From assembly GCA_003646045.1 (NCBI GenBank), contig QNDV01000003.1:1-21102 (forward strand): a stretch of DNA of 21,102 nucleotides, in the 5' to 3' direction. Source of the DNA: a bacterium. Its GTDB lineage: Bacteria > Krumholzibacteriota > Krumholzibacteria > LZORAL124-64-63. The notes beneath the pieces were generated by a model. It was not told where the DNA came from. It ran no database searches and saw nothing but the letters and a program-made list of their open reading frames with translations. Both the position numbers and the translations under genes were made by a program. How positions within the stretch are numbered: the stretch's first letter is position 1; each line of letters starts with the position of its first letter. Positions 14,946 through 21,102 of this stretch are shown here, piece by piece.

Positions 14946-16348
14946 TGCGTCGGGTATTGATCATGGGAACGGCTCTGTCGCTGATCCTGCTGGCCGGCTG
15001 CCAGAGCGAGCCGCCACCGAACATCGTACTGGTGGTGCTGGATACGGTGCGGGCCGATCATACCGGTCCGGGGGCGAGGAACCAGGCCAGTCAGACACCC
15101 ACCCTGGATCGGCTCGCCACGGGCGCGACGGTCTTTACCCATGCCTTCGCCAACGCGCCGTGGACACCGCCCAGCCACGCCTCCATGTTCACCGGCATGT
15201 TGCCTTCGGGCCACGGGTGTACCCATCTCTACCCGCATTTGGCTGCGGAATTGCCCACCCTGGCCGGGCTGCTGGGCGAGGCGGGCTGGGAGACGGGGGC
15301 CTTCTCGTCCAACCCCTGGTTGTCGGTACGGACCACCGGGCTCTGCCGGGATTTCGGATTCCACCGGGAGTCGCCGCCACGGGGAGGGTTGCAGGGGGAC
15401 AGCGGGACCTGGAGTGGTGACCAGGGTGGCCGGGGCACCAACTACCATTTCTACAAGTGGCTGGAGAGCCGCGAATCGGAGGCGCCTTTCTTCGCTTTCC
15501 TGAATTTCCTGGAAGCCCACGATCCCTACGATCCCGCGCCGGCGGTGCGGGCCCGGTACCTGCGTCACCTGCCCGCGGATGATCTGGTGCCCAGCGACTG
15601 GGTGGTGGAGCATCAGGCGGGACTCCACCCCGCCGGATCGGTGGATTGGCACCGGATCGAAGCCCTCTACGGCGGTGATGTCCGCACGGCTGATGCTTTC
15701 CTGGCCGGTGTGGTGAGCAACCTGCAGAAGTTCGATGCGTGGGACAATACGGTACTCATCGTGACCAGCGATCACGGCGAGAACCTGGGCGAACATGATC
15801 TGGTCAGCCATCAGTTCTCGGTCCACGAGTCCCTGCTGTCGGTGCCGCTGGTGATGCGGGCGCCGGGACGTGTACCGGCCGGTCGGCGGGACGACCCGGT
15901 CATGCTGTCGGATCTCTTTGCCACCATCCTCGAACTGGCCGGCGTGTCGCCGCCGGCTTCCCTGCCCTTCAGCCGTTCGCTGCTGGGGGCTGAGTTTTCC
16001 GCGGACCGGCCCCTGGTGGCGGAATACAGCCGCCCCAGCGGTCAATTGCTGGACCTATTACAGAACATGAATCCCGATCTCCCGCGGGACCGCCTGGACC
16101 GGGGTCTGCGTACCGTGCGTCTGGGGGACCTGCGTCTGACCTTGAGCGACGGTGGTGAACGACAGCTTCATGATCTGGCGACCGACCCGGGCCAACTCCA
16201 TGATCTGGCCGACGAGCGTCCCGACGACGTGGCGGCCCTGTCCGCCCTGCTGGACGGATTGCTGGCCGGTGCCGAAGCACGCGAAGGCACGGTCACCATC
16301 GACGAGGAGACCCGCCGGCAGTTGAGGTCATTGGGCTATGTGCACTAG
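14945..16348 (+). CDS. Sulfatase-fold lipoprotein with Thr in place of formylglycine
   Basis: This 467-residue protein of the alkaline phosphatase superfamily has a lipoprotein signal peptide: the lipobox LAGC puts the lipidated Cys at residue 19. The first metal site is in LDTVRADH (Asp33, Asp38) and the second in TSDHGENLGEH (Asp276, His277). The sulfatase signature C/S-x-P-S-R is here T74-P-P-S-H within APWTPPSHASMFTG. It therefore lacks the Cys or Ser converted to formylglycine; Thr is the nucleophile in phosphodiesterase relatives. Sulfatase activity is thus doubtful, and a phosphate or phosphonate ester hydrolase is possible. GGAGG (14935-14939) precedes ATG 14945 by 5 nt. The start overlaps the receptor's stop, which suggests coordinated work at the envelope. 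Confidence 0.85.
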   Translation: MRRVLIMGTALSLILLAGCQSEPPPNIVLVVLDTVRADHTGPGARNQASQTPTLDRLATGATVFTHAFANAPWTPPSHASMFTGMLPSGHGCTHLYPHLAAELPTLAGLLGEAGWETGAFSSNPWLSVRTTGLCRDFGFHRESPPRGGLQGDSGTWSGDQGGRGTNYHFYKWLESRESEAPFFAFLNFLEAHDPYDPAPAVRARYLRHLPADDLVPSDWVVEHQAGLHPAGSVDWHRIEALYGGDVRTADAFLAGVVSNLQKFDAWDNTVLIVTSDHGENLGEHDLVSHQFSVHESLLSVPLVMRAPGRVPAGRRDDPVMLSDLFATILELAGVSPPASLPFSRSLLGAEFSADRPLVAEYSRPSGQLLDLLQNMNPDLPRDRLDRGLRTVRLGDLRLTLSDGGERQLHDLATDPGQLHDLADERPDDVAALSALLDGLLAGAEAREGTVTIDEETRRQLRSLGYVH

Positions 16349-17678
16349 ATTGGTCCATGCCAACGGCCCCCTGACCGGTGACCTGCAGGTTCCCGGTGAT
16401 AAATCCGTGTCCCATCGTGTCACCCTGATGCCCCTGCTGGCCGACGGCATCTGTCGTGCCGCGGGCTGGCTGGACAGTGCCGATACCCGTGCCAGTCTGG
16501 CGGCGGTGCGTGCCCTCGGGTCCCGTGCCGACCTGGCGGGCGACGTGTTGACAGTGGATGCGCGGCCCGCCGTGGCGGCCATGCAACAGGGTGGTGGCCC
16601 GCCACTGGAGATCGACTGCGGCAACAGCGGCACCACTGCCCGGTTGCTGATGGGCCTGCTGTCGGGCTGGTTGCCCCCTGACGGCCGGGCGGTGGTGCTG
16701 GACGGCGATGCCTCCCTGCGCGGCCGACCCATGGCCCGCATCGCAACGCCCCTGGCGGCCATGGGTGCCCGTATTGCCTGGCTGGGAGAACCGGATCGCC
16801 TGCCGGTGCAGGTGCAGGCGGCGCCCCTGCGGGCGTGCGACCACGAGCTTCCCGTGGCCTCGGCCCAACTCAAATCGGCACTGCTGCTGGCGGGGCTGCG
16901 GGCTGCCGGCCGGTCCACCGTACGGGGAGGCGGTGACAGCCGCGATCATACCGAACGCCTGCTGCGCACCATGGGTGTGGAGGTGACCACCGGCCCCGGC
17001 GATGTCCTGGGGATCGAAGGTGGCGCGGCCGTATCAAACTTCGACGTGGAGGTGCCGGGTGACCTGTCCACCGCCGCCTTCCTGTTGGTGGCGGCTGCCC
17101 TGGTGCCCGGCTCACGGGTGACGGTGCGCCAAGTGGGTCTGGGGCCGGGACGTACCGGTTTGCTGGAGGTGCTGCGGCGAGCCGGGGCGGTGGTGGAGGT
17201 AACGGCACAATCCGTCGCCGACCCTGCCCGTGAGCCCGTGGGCGACATCACCCTGAGTCGGGATGCCCTGCGTCCCTTTACCGTGGGTGCGGGCGAGGTG
17301 CCGGCCCTGGTGGACGAATTGCCGGCCCTGGCAGTACTGGCGGCGATCTGCCCCGGCGTATCCACGGTGACCGGCGCCGGCGAACTGCGACACAAGGAAA
17401 GTGATCGCATTGCCCTGATGGCCAGGGGTCTGACCCGGCTCGGAGGAGACGTGACCGAGCGCCCCGACGGGTGGGTGATCAAGGGTGGACAACCGCTCAC
17501 GGCCGGCGGCTCCGGCGGCCCTGTGGTCCTGGCCACTGCAGGTGATCATCGCGTCGCCATGGCGTTGTCCCTGGCCGCCATGGTTGCCAGTGGCGAATCG
17601 ACGCTGGACGATGACGAATGCGTGGCGGTATCCTTTCCCAACTTCTTCGCGACCCTTGCCGGTCTCGTGTCACGCTGA
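16338..17678 (+). CDS. aroA: 3-phosphoshikimate 1-carboxyvinyltransferase (EPSP synthase)
   Basis: AroA joins shikimate 3-phosphate with PEP in aromatic amino acid synthesis. The 446-residue protein has GDKSVSHR (20-27, Lys22 and Arg27), GNSGTTAR (95-102), DGDASLRGRPM, SAQLKSALLLAGL, RDHTER (202-207), DELPALAVLA (326-335), ELRHKESDRI and DHRVAMALSL. GDKS..SHR, SLxxRPM and RDHTE resemble the class II enzymes. Gly98 occupies the site where Ala is found in the well-known insensitive CP4 enzyme, so glyphosate sensitivity is predicted. ATG 16338 overlaps the end of the sulfatase-like gene by 11 nt, with GAGG (16324-16327) 10 nt upstream; TTG 16350 is a less likely start. It is the last gene of the overlapping chain. 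Confidence 0.95.
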   Translation: MCTRLVHANGPLTGDLQVPGDKSVSHRVTLMPLLADGICRAAGWLDSADTRASLAAVRALGSRADLAGDVLTVDARPAVAAMQQGGGPPLEIDCGNSGTTARLLMGLLSGWLPPDGRAVVLDGDASLRGRPMARIATPLAAMGARIAWLGEPDRLPVQVQAAPLRACDHELPVASAQLKSALLLAGLRAAGRSTVRGGGDSRDHTERLLRTMGVEVTTGPGDVLGIEGGAAVSNFDVEVPGDLSTAAFLLVAAALVPGSRVTVRQVGLGPGRTGLLEVLRRAGAVVEVTAQSVADPAREPVGDITLSRDALRPFTVGAGEVPALVDELPALAVLAAICPGVSTVTGAGELRHKESDRIALMARGLTRLGGDVTERPDGWVIKGGQPLTAGGSGGPVVLATAGDHRVAMALSLAAMVASGESTLDDDECVAVSFPNFFATLAGLVSR

Positions 17679-17706
17679 GCCGCACGGGGGAGCGCTCCGG
17701 AGTCCG

Positions 17707-17736
17707 TCCGTTCGCGGTGGAGGTTCCGTTCGCGGT
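17707..17736. repeat. 12-bp direct repeat upstream of tyrS
   Basis: TCCGTTCGCGGT occurs at 17707-17718 and again at 17725-17736, separated by 6 bp (period 18 bp). It lies in the 168-nt gap between aroA and tyrS. A two-site protein-binding element is possible, or a local duplication. The rest of the gap is GC-rich and shows no promoter I can support; no T-box elements are seen. Confidence 0.45.
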
Positions 17737-17846
17737 TCCTGTCAGGACCACCGGCGGAGCGGGCGGTCTCGGGAGCGTGGCCCCCGGCGGCCGCTTCATT
17801 CCGGACAGCCGACACCTGGCGGCAACGAACCACTGTGGTGACCAAC

Positions 17847-19097
17847 ATGGACAACGGCTTCGACTCACTCATTGCGGAATACAAGTGGCGCGGTTTCTTC
17901 GAGCAGTGCACGGACGAGGCCGCCCTCGCTGAACTGCTGGTCAATGAAACGGTGACCGGTTATGCGGGATTCGATCCCACCGCCGACAGTCTGCACGCGG
18001 GCAGCATGCTGCCCATCATGGGCCTGGTGCACCTGCAGCGCTGGGGACATCGACCGCTGGCAGTGGTGGGCGGAGCCACCGCCCTGGTGGGTGATCCCAC
18101 GGGCAAGACCGAACTGCGCAGCATGCTCACACCGGAACAGATAAGCCACAACTTGGCAGGCATCCGGGACCAGATCGCTCATTTCGTGGATTTCGGTGAC
18201 GGGCCCACGGACGGACTCATGATCGACAATGCGGACTGGATGGCGGACCAGGGCTACATCGATTTTCTACGTGAGGTGGGCCGCTTTTTCTCCGTGAACC
18301 AGATGCTGACCCGGGACTCGGTGAAGACGCGCATGGAGACGGGTCTCTCGTTCATCGAATTCAACTACATGATCCTGCAGGCCTACGACTTCATGGTCTT
18401 GAACCGGGATCACGGCTGCCGTCTGCAGGTGGGCGGCAACGACCAGTGGGGCAACATCTGTTCGGGCATCGATCTTTGCCGGCGCGTCAACCGGAACGAG
18501 GTCTACGGTCTGACCTTCCCCCTGCTGGCCACGTCGTCGGGGACCAAGATGGGCAAGACCGCCGACGGCGCCCTGTGGCTGTCTGCCGCGCGCACCAGTC
18601 CCTATGATTTCCACCAGTACTGGGTCAACGTGGACGACGCCGATGTTTCGCGCTTCCTGCGCCTGTACACGCTGTTGTCCCGTGACGAGATCATGCGCCT
18701 GGAGGAATTGAAGGGCGCCGACATCCGCGAGGCCAAACGTGTGCTGGCCCGCGAGGTGACCACCATCCTTCACGGACGGCAGGCGGCGGACGAAGCCGAG
18801 AAAGCGGCGGCGGCACTGTTCGGCGGTGGAGCCGATGCCAGCACCGTACCCTCGAGCGAGCGCCCTGCCGGTGATCTTTCCGGCGACGGTCTGCCCCTGC
18901 TGGACGCGCTGGTAACCAGTGGCCTGATGGGCAGCAAGGGTGAAGCGCGGCGCATGATCCGGCAGAAGGCGGTGCGGGTGAACGGTGATTTCATCACCGA
19001 CGAGATGCACCGACTGACCCTGGAGGATGTGAACGGCGATCGCATCGCCCTGCAAGTGGGCAAGAAACGGCACCACCACATCCGTATCGGCCCATAA
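17847..19097 (+). CDS. tyrS: Tyrosyl-tRNA synthetase
   Basis: This 416-residue class I aminoacyl-tRNA synthetase charges tRNA-Tyr. The HIGH-type motif is HAGS (50-53) after YAGFDPTADSL, the tyrosine-site region is VGGNDQWGN, and the KMSKS-type loop is KMGKT (234-238). A C-terminal S4 RNA-binding domain (about 350-395, SKGEARRMIRQKAVRVNG) is present, so the enzyme is full length. ATG 17847 is preferred; GTG 17835 and GTG 17838 are in frame upstream. No strong Shine-Dalgarno precedes any of these starts. Several non-overlapping tyrosyl-tRNA synthetase subtypes exist, but this sequence fits the common bacterial TyrS. It stands alone downstream of aroA after a 168-nt gap. Confidence 0.95.
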   Translation: MDNGFDSLIAEYKWRGFFEQCTDEAALAELLVNETVTGYAGFDPTADSLHAGSMLPIMGLVHLQRWGHRPLAVVGGATALVGDPTGKTELRSMLTPEQISHNLAGIRDQIAHFVDFGDGPTDGLMIDNADWMADQGYIDFLREVGRFFSVNQMLTRDSVKTRMETGLSFIEFNYMILQAYDFMVLNRDHGCRLQVGGNDQWGNICSGIDLCRRVNRNEVYGLTFPLLATSSGTKMGKTADGALWLSAARTSPYDFHQYWVNVDDADVSRFLRLYTLLSRDEIMRLEELKGADIREAKRVLAREVTTILHGRQAADEAEKAAAALFGGGADASTVPSSERPAGDLSGDGLPLLDALVTSGLMGSKGEARRMIRQKAVRVNGDFITDEMHRLTLEDVNGDRIALQVGKKRHHHIRIGP

Positions 19098-19107
19098 CCA
19101 TGATCAG

Positions 19108-19140
19108 GGAATCGGCTAGAATTTTTTAAAGATAATCCCA
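19108..19140 (+). promoter_or_regulatory. AT-rich promoter-like patch before the HDOD gene
   Basis: Just after tyrS, the run TAGAATTTTTTAAAGATAAT (19117-19136) is the only AT-rich patch nearby and holds the -10-like TAGAAT and GATAAT. No convincing -35 is seen. It may start the HDOD gene transcript; a tyrS terminator is less likely because no GC stem precedes the T run. Confidence 0.3.
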
Positions 19141-19199
19141 TCTCCAACCAGACGTTTCCGGGACGAAACCCTATGTGTCGGTTGAGACAGACCGGCCAA

Positions 19200-19235
19200 G
19201 GGACCCGGGGTGGTATCGCCCTCCACCTCGGTCCC
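19200..19235 (+). promoter_or_regulatory. Strong hairpin in the HDOD gene leader
   Basis: Bases 19200-19213 can pair with 19223-19235 (loop 19214-19222) through about 12 pairs with one G-U and one bulged C. The hairpin ends 20 nt before the ribosome site AGGAAT (19255-19260). It has no T run, so it is not a standard terminator. It could modulate translation or stabilise the message. Confidence 0.4.
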
Positions 19236-19267
19236 CGTCATGTCCCGGGCAGTCAGGAATCGCCCCC

Positions 19268-20161
19268 TTGGCATCCCTACAGGATCTAGTTGCGTCGGCA
19301 ATGACCATTGATACGTGCACCGAATCGCTGACGTCCCTGGTGGACATCATCGACGATCCCATGATCGAGGCACGTCGCCTGGTTCCCATTGTCGAGAGCG
19401 ACCCCGGGTTGACCGCGGCCTTGCTGAAACTCTGCAATTCGTCCATGTACAACTTCCAACGCCGCATCGGCAGTCCCCGCGAGGCCCTGGTGCTGGTGGG
19501 GAACCTGACTTTTGCCCGGCTCTGTTTCGCTCTCAGTCTCGAACCGGTCCTGCGCCGTGGCCTTCCCGGCTACGGTCTGGATCTCGATGGTCTATGGAAG
19601 CACAGTCTGACCACGGCCTATGGCGCAGCCTCCCTCGTCCGGGCCATGGGTCAGTCTGAACTTCGCGATCGGGCCTTCACTGCGGGACTGCTCCACGATA
19701 TCGGCAAACTCGTCCTGGACCCGGAGCTGGACCGGCTCGGCCCCGGGTCCGCTGATGTGGAGACAGAAGCAGAGCCGGGCGACTATCCTGACATGTTCCC
19801 CGATGTGGGGGGGCTGACCGTGGAACAGGAGCGGCGGCTCACCGGCTATGACCATGCCGAGGCTGGCGCCGCACTTCTGGAGAGCTGGGACCTGCCCGAG
19901 CAGACGGTCTCGGCGGTGCGGTGGCACCACGAGCCCGAATACGCCGGAGCCCACGAATCCCTGGCCCATGCCCTGCACGTGGCCGAAAAGGTCGCGGGGT
20001 TCGCCGAGGATGAAATGAGCGACAACATCTCGGTGGACCTGTGGCTGGCCGGTACCTTCGATCCCGATCTGGTACCACTGGAGCCCATCCGGCACCTGAT
20101 CGACAGTGTTATCGCCAAGCGCCAGAACATCCTGGCCCTCGCCGCCGGCCCGATCTGCTAG
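19268..20161 (+). CDS. HDOD-domain signalling protein
   Basis: This protein of about 297 residues is built almost wholly of an HDOD domain (about residues 15-220). Visible landmarks are IVESDPGLTAALLKLCNSS, the GLLHDIGK segment (His143-Asp144) and WHHEPEY. HDOD proteins are HD-superfamily relatives that are often non-catalytic and take part in signalling, chemotaxis, motility or cell-cycle control; here the central HD pair is retained. The start is uncertain. TTG 19268 has AGGAAT 7 nt upstream and starts just before the domain. GTG 19175 (328 residues) would add an uncharacteristic Pro-rich N-terminus spanning a strong hairpin, and ATG 19301 lacks a close ribosome site. No receiver, GGDEF or EAL domain is attached. 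Confidence 0.8.
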   Translation: MASLQDLVASAMTIDTCTESLTSLVDIIDDPMIEARRLVPIVESDPGLTAALLKLCNSSMYNFQRRIGSPREALVLVGNLTFARLCFALSLEPVLRRGLPGYGLDLDGLWKHSLTTAYGAASLVRAMGQSELRDRAFTAGLLHDIGKLVLDPELDRLGPGSADVETEAEPGDYPDMFPDVGGLTVEQERRLTGYDHAEAGAALLESWDLPEQTVSAVRWHHEPEYAGAHESLAHALHVAEKVAGFAEDEMSDNISVDLWLAGTFDPDLVPLEPIRHLIDSVIAKRQNILALAAGPIC

Positions 20162-20300
20162 TGTCCTGTCAACTCTCGACCTTAGGGTTGGCAAGCCCAC
20201 AAGTGGCGAACAGCGGCGTTGCACTTGCTTGAATGCTGGCCGGTTTCCGACCCCGGAATAATTCCCACAGGACGAAACTTCTCGCCATTGGGGCGGGTTC

Positions 20301-20325
20301 GTGGTATCGGCAATACCGAAACCAC
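20301..20325. promoter_or_regulatory. Hairpin just upstream of the LolA-like gene
   Basis: GTGGTATCGG (20301-20310) pairs with CCGAAACCAC (20316-20325) in 9 of 10 positions around the loop CAATA. It ends 8 nt before the ribosome site AAAGGA (20334-20339). It could be an operator or a 5'-leader structure. The rest of the 185-nt gap between the HDOD gene and this gene shows nothing I can name. Confidence 0.4.
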
Positions 20326-20346
20326 CGGACCTGAAAGGACCTCCCC

Positions 20347-21102
20347 ATGCTCATTTGCAGTCTGATCCGCGCATTTCCCGCTTCATGGGTCCCGGCGGCC
20401 ACAATGTTACTGGTATTGACCCTTGCAGCGCCGGCAGCGGCGGGTTCCCACCAGGAGATGCTGGCACGTTCCCGGGCGACGGTGGCCGACCTGCAGGGCT
20501 ACCGGATGGTTGCCGACCTGACACTCATCGACGCCCAGGGCGCCCGGGCCGATACGTCCCTGATACAGCTGCGAACGGCTGCCCGCTGGCCCGATCGTCT
20601 GGTGGTTACACAGGTGGGGCAGGGTGGTGAGGCGCACCTGGGCACGGGACCGGAGGGTGCGTGGTTCCATATCAGTCAGCTGGAAGGTTGTTACGTCGGT
20701 GGTCCGGCGCCTCTGGACCGGGACTTCGACACGGCCGGATCCACGGATTTCATGGCCACCGGCGGTTTCAGTTTCCTGGCGGGTCTGACGCCGGTGATAC
20801 TGCCTGCCGAGGGGAATTTCGTGGCCGCCGGGGACAGTGTCCTGCAGGTGGGCGGGAAGCGGATCACCTGCCGGGTTTTGAGGGTGCCGCCGCCGCCGCC
20901 GACCGGGGACCCGGCGTCGCCGCGTCCCGGTATTCGCACCTATTGCGTGGATCCCCATTCGGGGTTCGTGTTGGGTTCCCGCGTGGAAATGAAAGTACAA
21001 CAGGGTGGTCAGGATCTGACGCGGATAGCGGTCCTGGCCGTGGCGGAACTGGAGTTCACGGCACCACAGGACAACATCTTCAAGTACTCGCCTCCCGCGG
21101 GA
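20347..21102 (+). CDS. Periplasmic LolA-like protein, 3' end outside the window
   Basis: ATG 20347 opens a frame with no stop through 21102, so 252 residues are visible and the C-terminus is missing. AAAGGA (20334-20339) lies 7 nt upstream. Residues 1-32 form a signal peptide with core MLLVLTLAAPAAA. The mature part starts with a helix (QEMLARSRATVADLQGYRM) and continues with beta-rich segments, including WFHISQLEGCYVG and VDPHSGFVLGSRVEM. This pattern resembles LolA/LolB-fold periplasmic proteins (outer-membrane lipoprotein-sorting or DUF2092-like). Two Cys (about 114 and 176) plus one near 199 are noticeable. A short Pro run (PPPP, near 181-184) comes from four CCG repeats. The family call is by pattern and tentative. 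Confidence 0.6.
   Translation, partial: MLICSLIRAFPASWVPAATMLLVLTLAAPAAAGSHQEMLARSRATVADLQGYRMVADLTLIDAQGARADTSLIQLRTAARWPDRLVVTQVGQGGEAHLGTGPEGAWFHISQLEGCYVGGPAPLDRDFDTAGSTDFMATGGFSFLAGLTPVILPAEGNFVAAGDSVLQVGGKRITCRVLRVPPPPPTGDPASPRPGIRTYCVDPHSGFVLGSRVEMKVQQGGQDLTRIAVLAVAELEFTAPQDNIFKYSPPAG

Noticed and set aside
20162..20240. Sigma-54-type promoter (TGGC…TTGC) before the LolA-like gene
   Set aside because: The GG to GC spacing is 14 nt instead of 10, so it does not fit the consensus.
1..21102. CRISPR array, tRNA, rRNA, insertion sequence or prophage genes
   Set aside because: No regularly spaced repeats, no tRNA-like cloverleaf, no transposase or integrase motifs, and no terminal repeats were seen on either strand.

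Overview
The window is about 21 kb of high-GC, densely coded chromosomal DNA from a bacterium with an outer membrane: it has a TonB-dependent receptor, a lipoprotein with a lipobox, and Sec-type signal peptides. Two unrelated secreted proteins end in the same FlgD-like tail of about 90 residues (core PNPFNPRT, then YDLRG or LDLRG, then a WDG-type turn). Such tails are typical of the FCB group and of high-GC candidate phyla related to it, such as Krumholzibacteriota or Eisenbacteria. That placement is inference from gene style; there is no rRNA gene to test it.

Layout. 1-336 is the 3' end of an unrecognised membrane protein. It converges on a patatin-like phospholipase (333-1265, minus) that follows a MetA-type homoserine O-acyltransferase (1355-2365, minus). 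An AT-rich intergenic island (about 2366-2688) separates these from a cytoplasmic TPR-type protein (2689-3660, plus). Next come a secreted subtilisin-like protease (3784-6600), then radA and ispD as a tight pair (6679-8910). IspD converges with no gap on a minus-strand gene at 8911-9741. From 9943 to 17678 runs a chain of plus-strand genes: a metallo-beta-lactamase hydrolase, a membrane PP2C phosphatase, a TonB-dependent receptor, a sulfatase-fold lipoprotein and aroA. Three of the four junctions in this chain overlap. tyrS (17847-19097), an HDOD-domain protein and the start of a LolA-like periplasmic protein finish the window.

The main discovery is at 8911-9741. A naive reading gives two fragments split by a TGA. 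The frame is open on both sides, and the TGA falls exactly on the first redox position of a thioredoxin-fold motif, giving U-P-G-C. An 18-nt hairpin of 7 bp with a GUA loop lies 25 nt after the TGA, within the general bacterial SECIS layout. TGA is also used as an ordinary stop by several neighbouring genes. The simplest reading is an exported selenocysteine redoxin carrying a C-terminal FlgD-like tail. No sel gene is in the window, so this remains a strong prediction rather than a demonstration.

Most other genes are housekeeping (radA, ispD, aroA, tyrS, metA) mixed with envelope and signalling functions. Secondary points of interest are Thr at the formylglycine position of the sulfatase-like lipoprotein, Ala at the acyl-donor specificity position of MetA, two convergent gene pairs whose stop codons overlap or abut, and several palindromes or hairpins in the few intergenic gaps.
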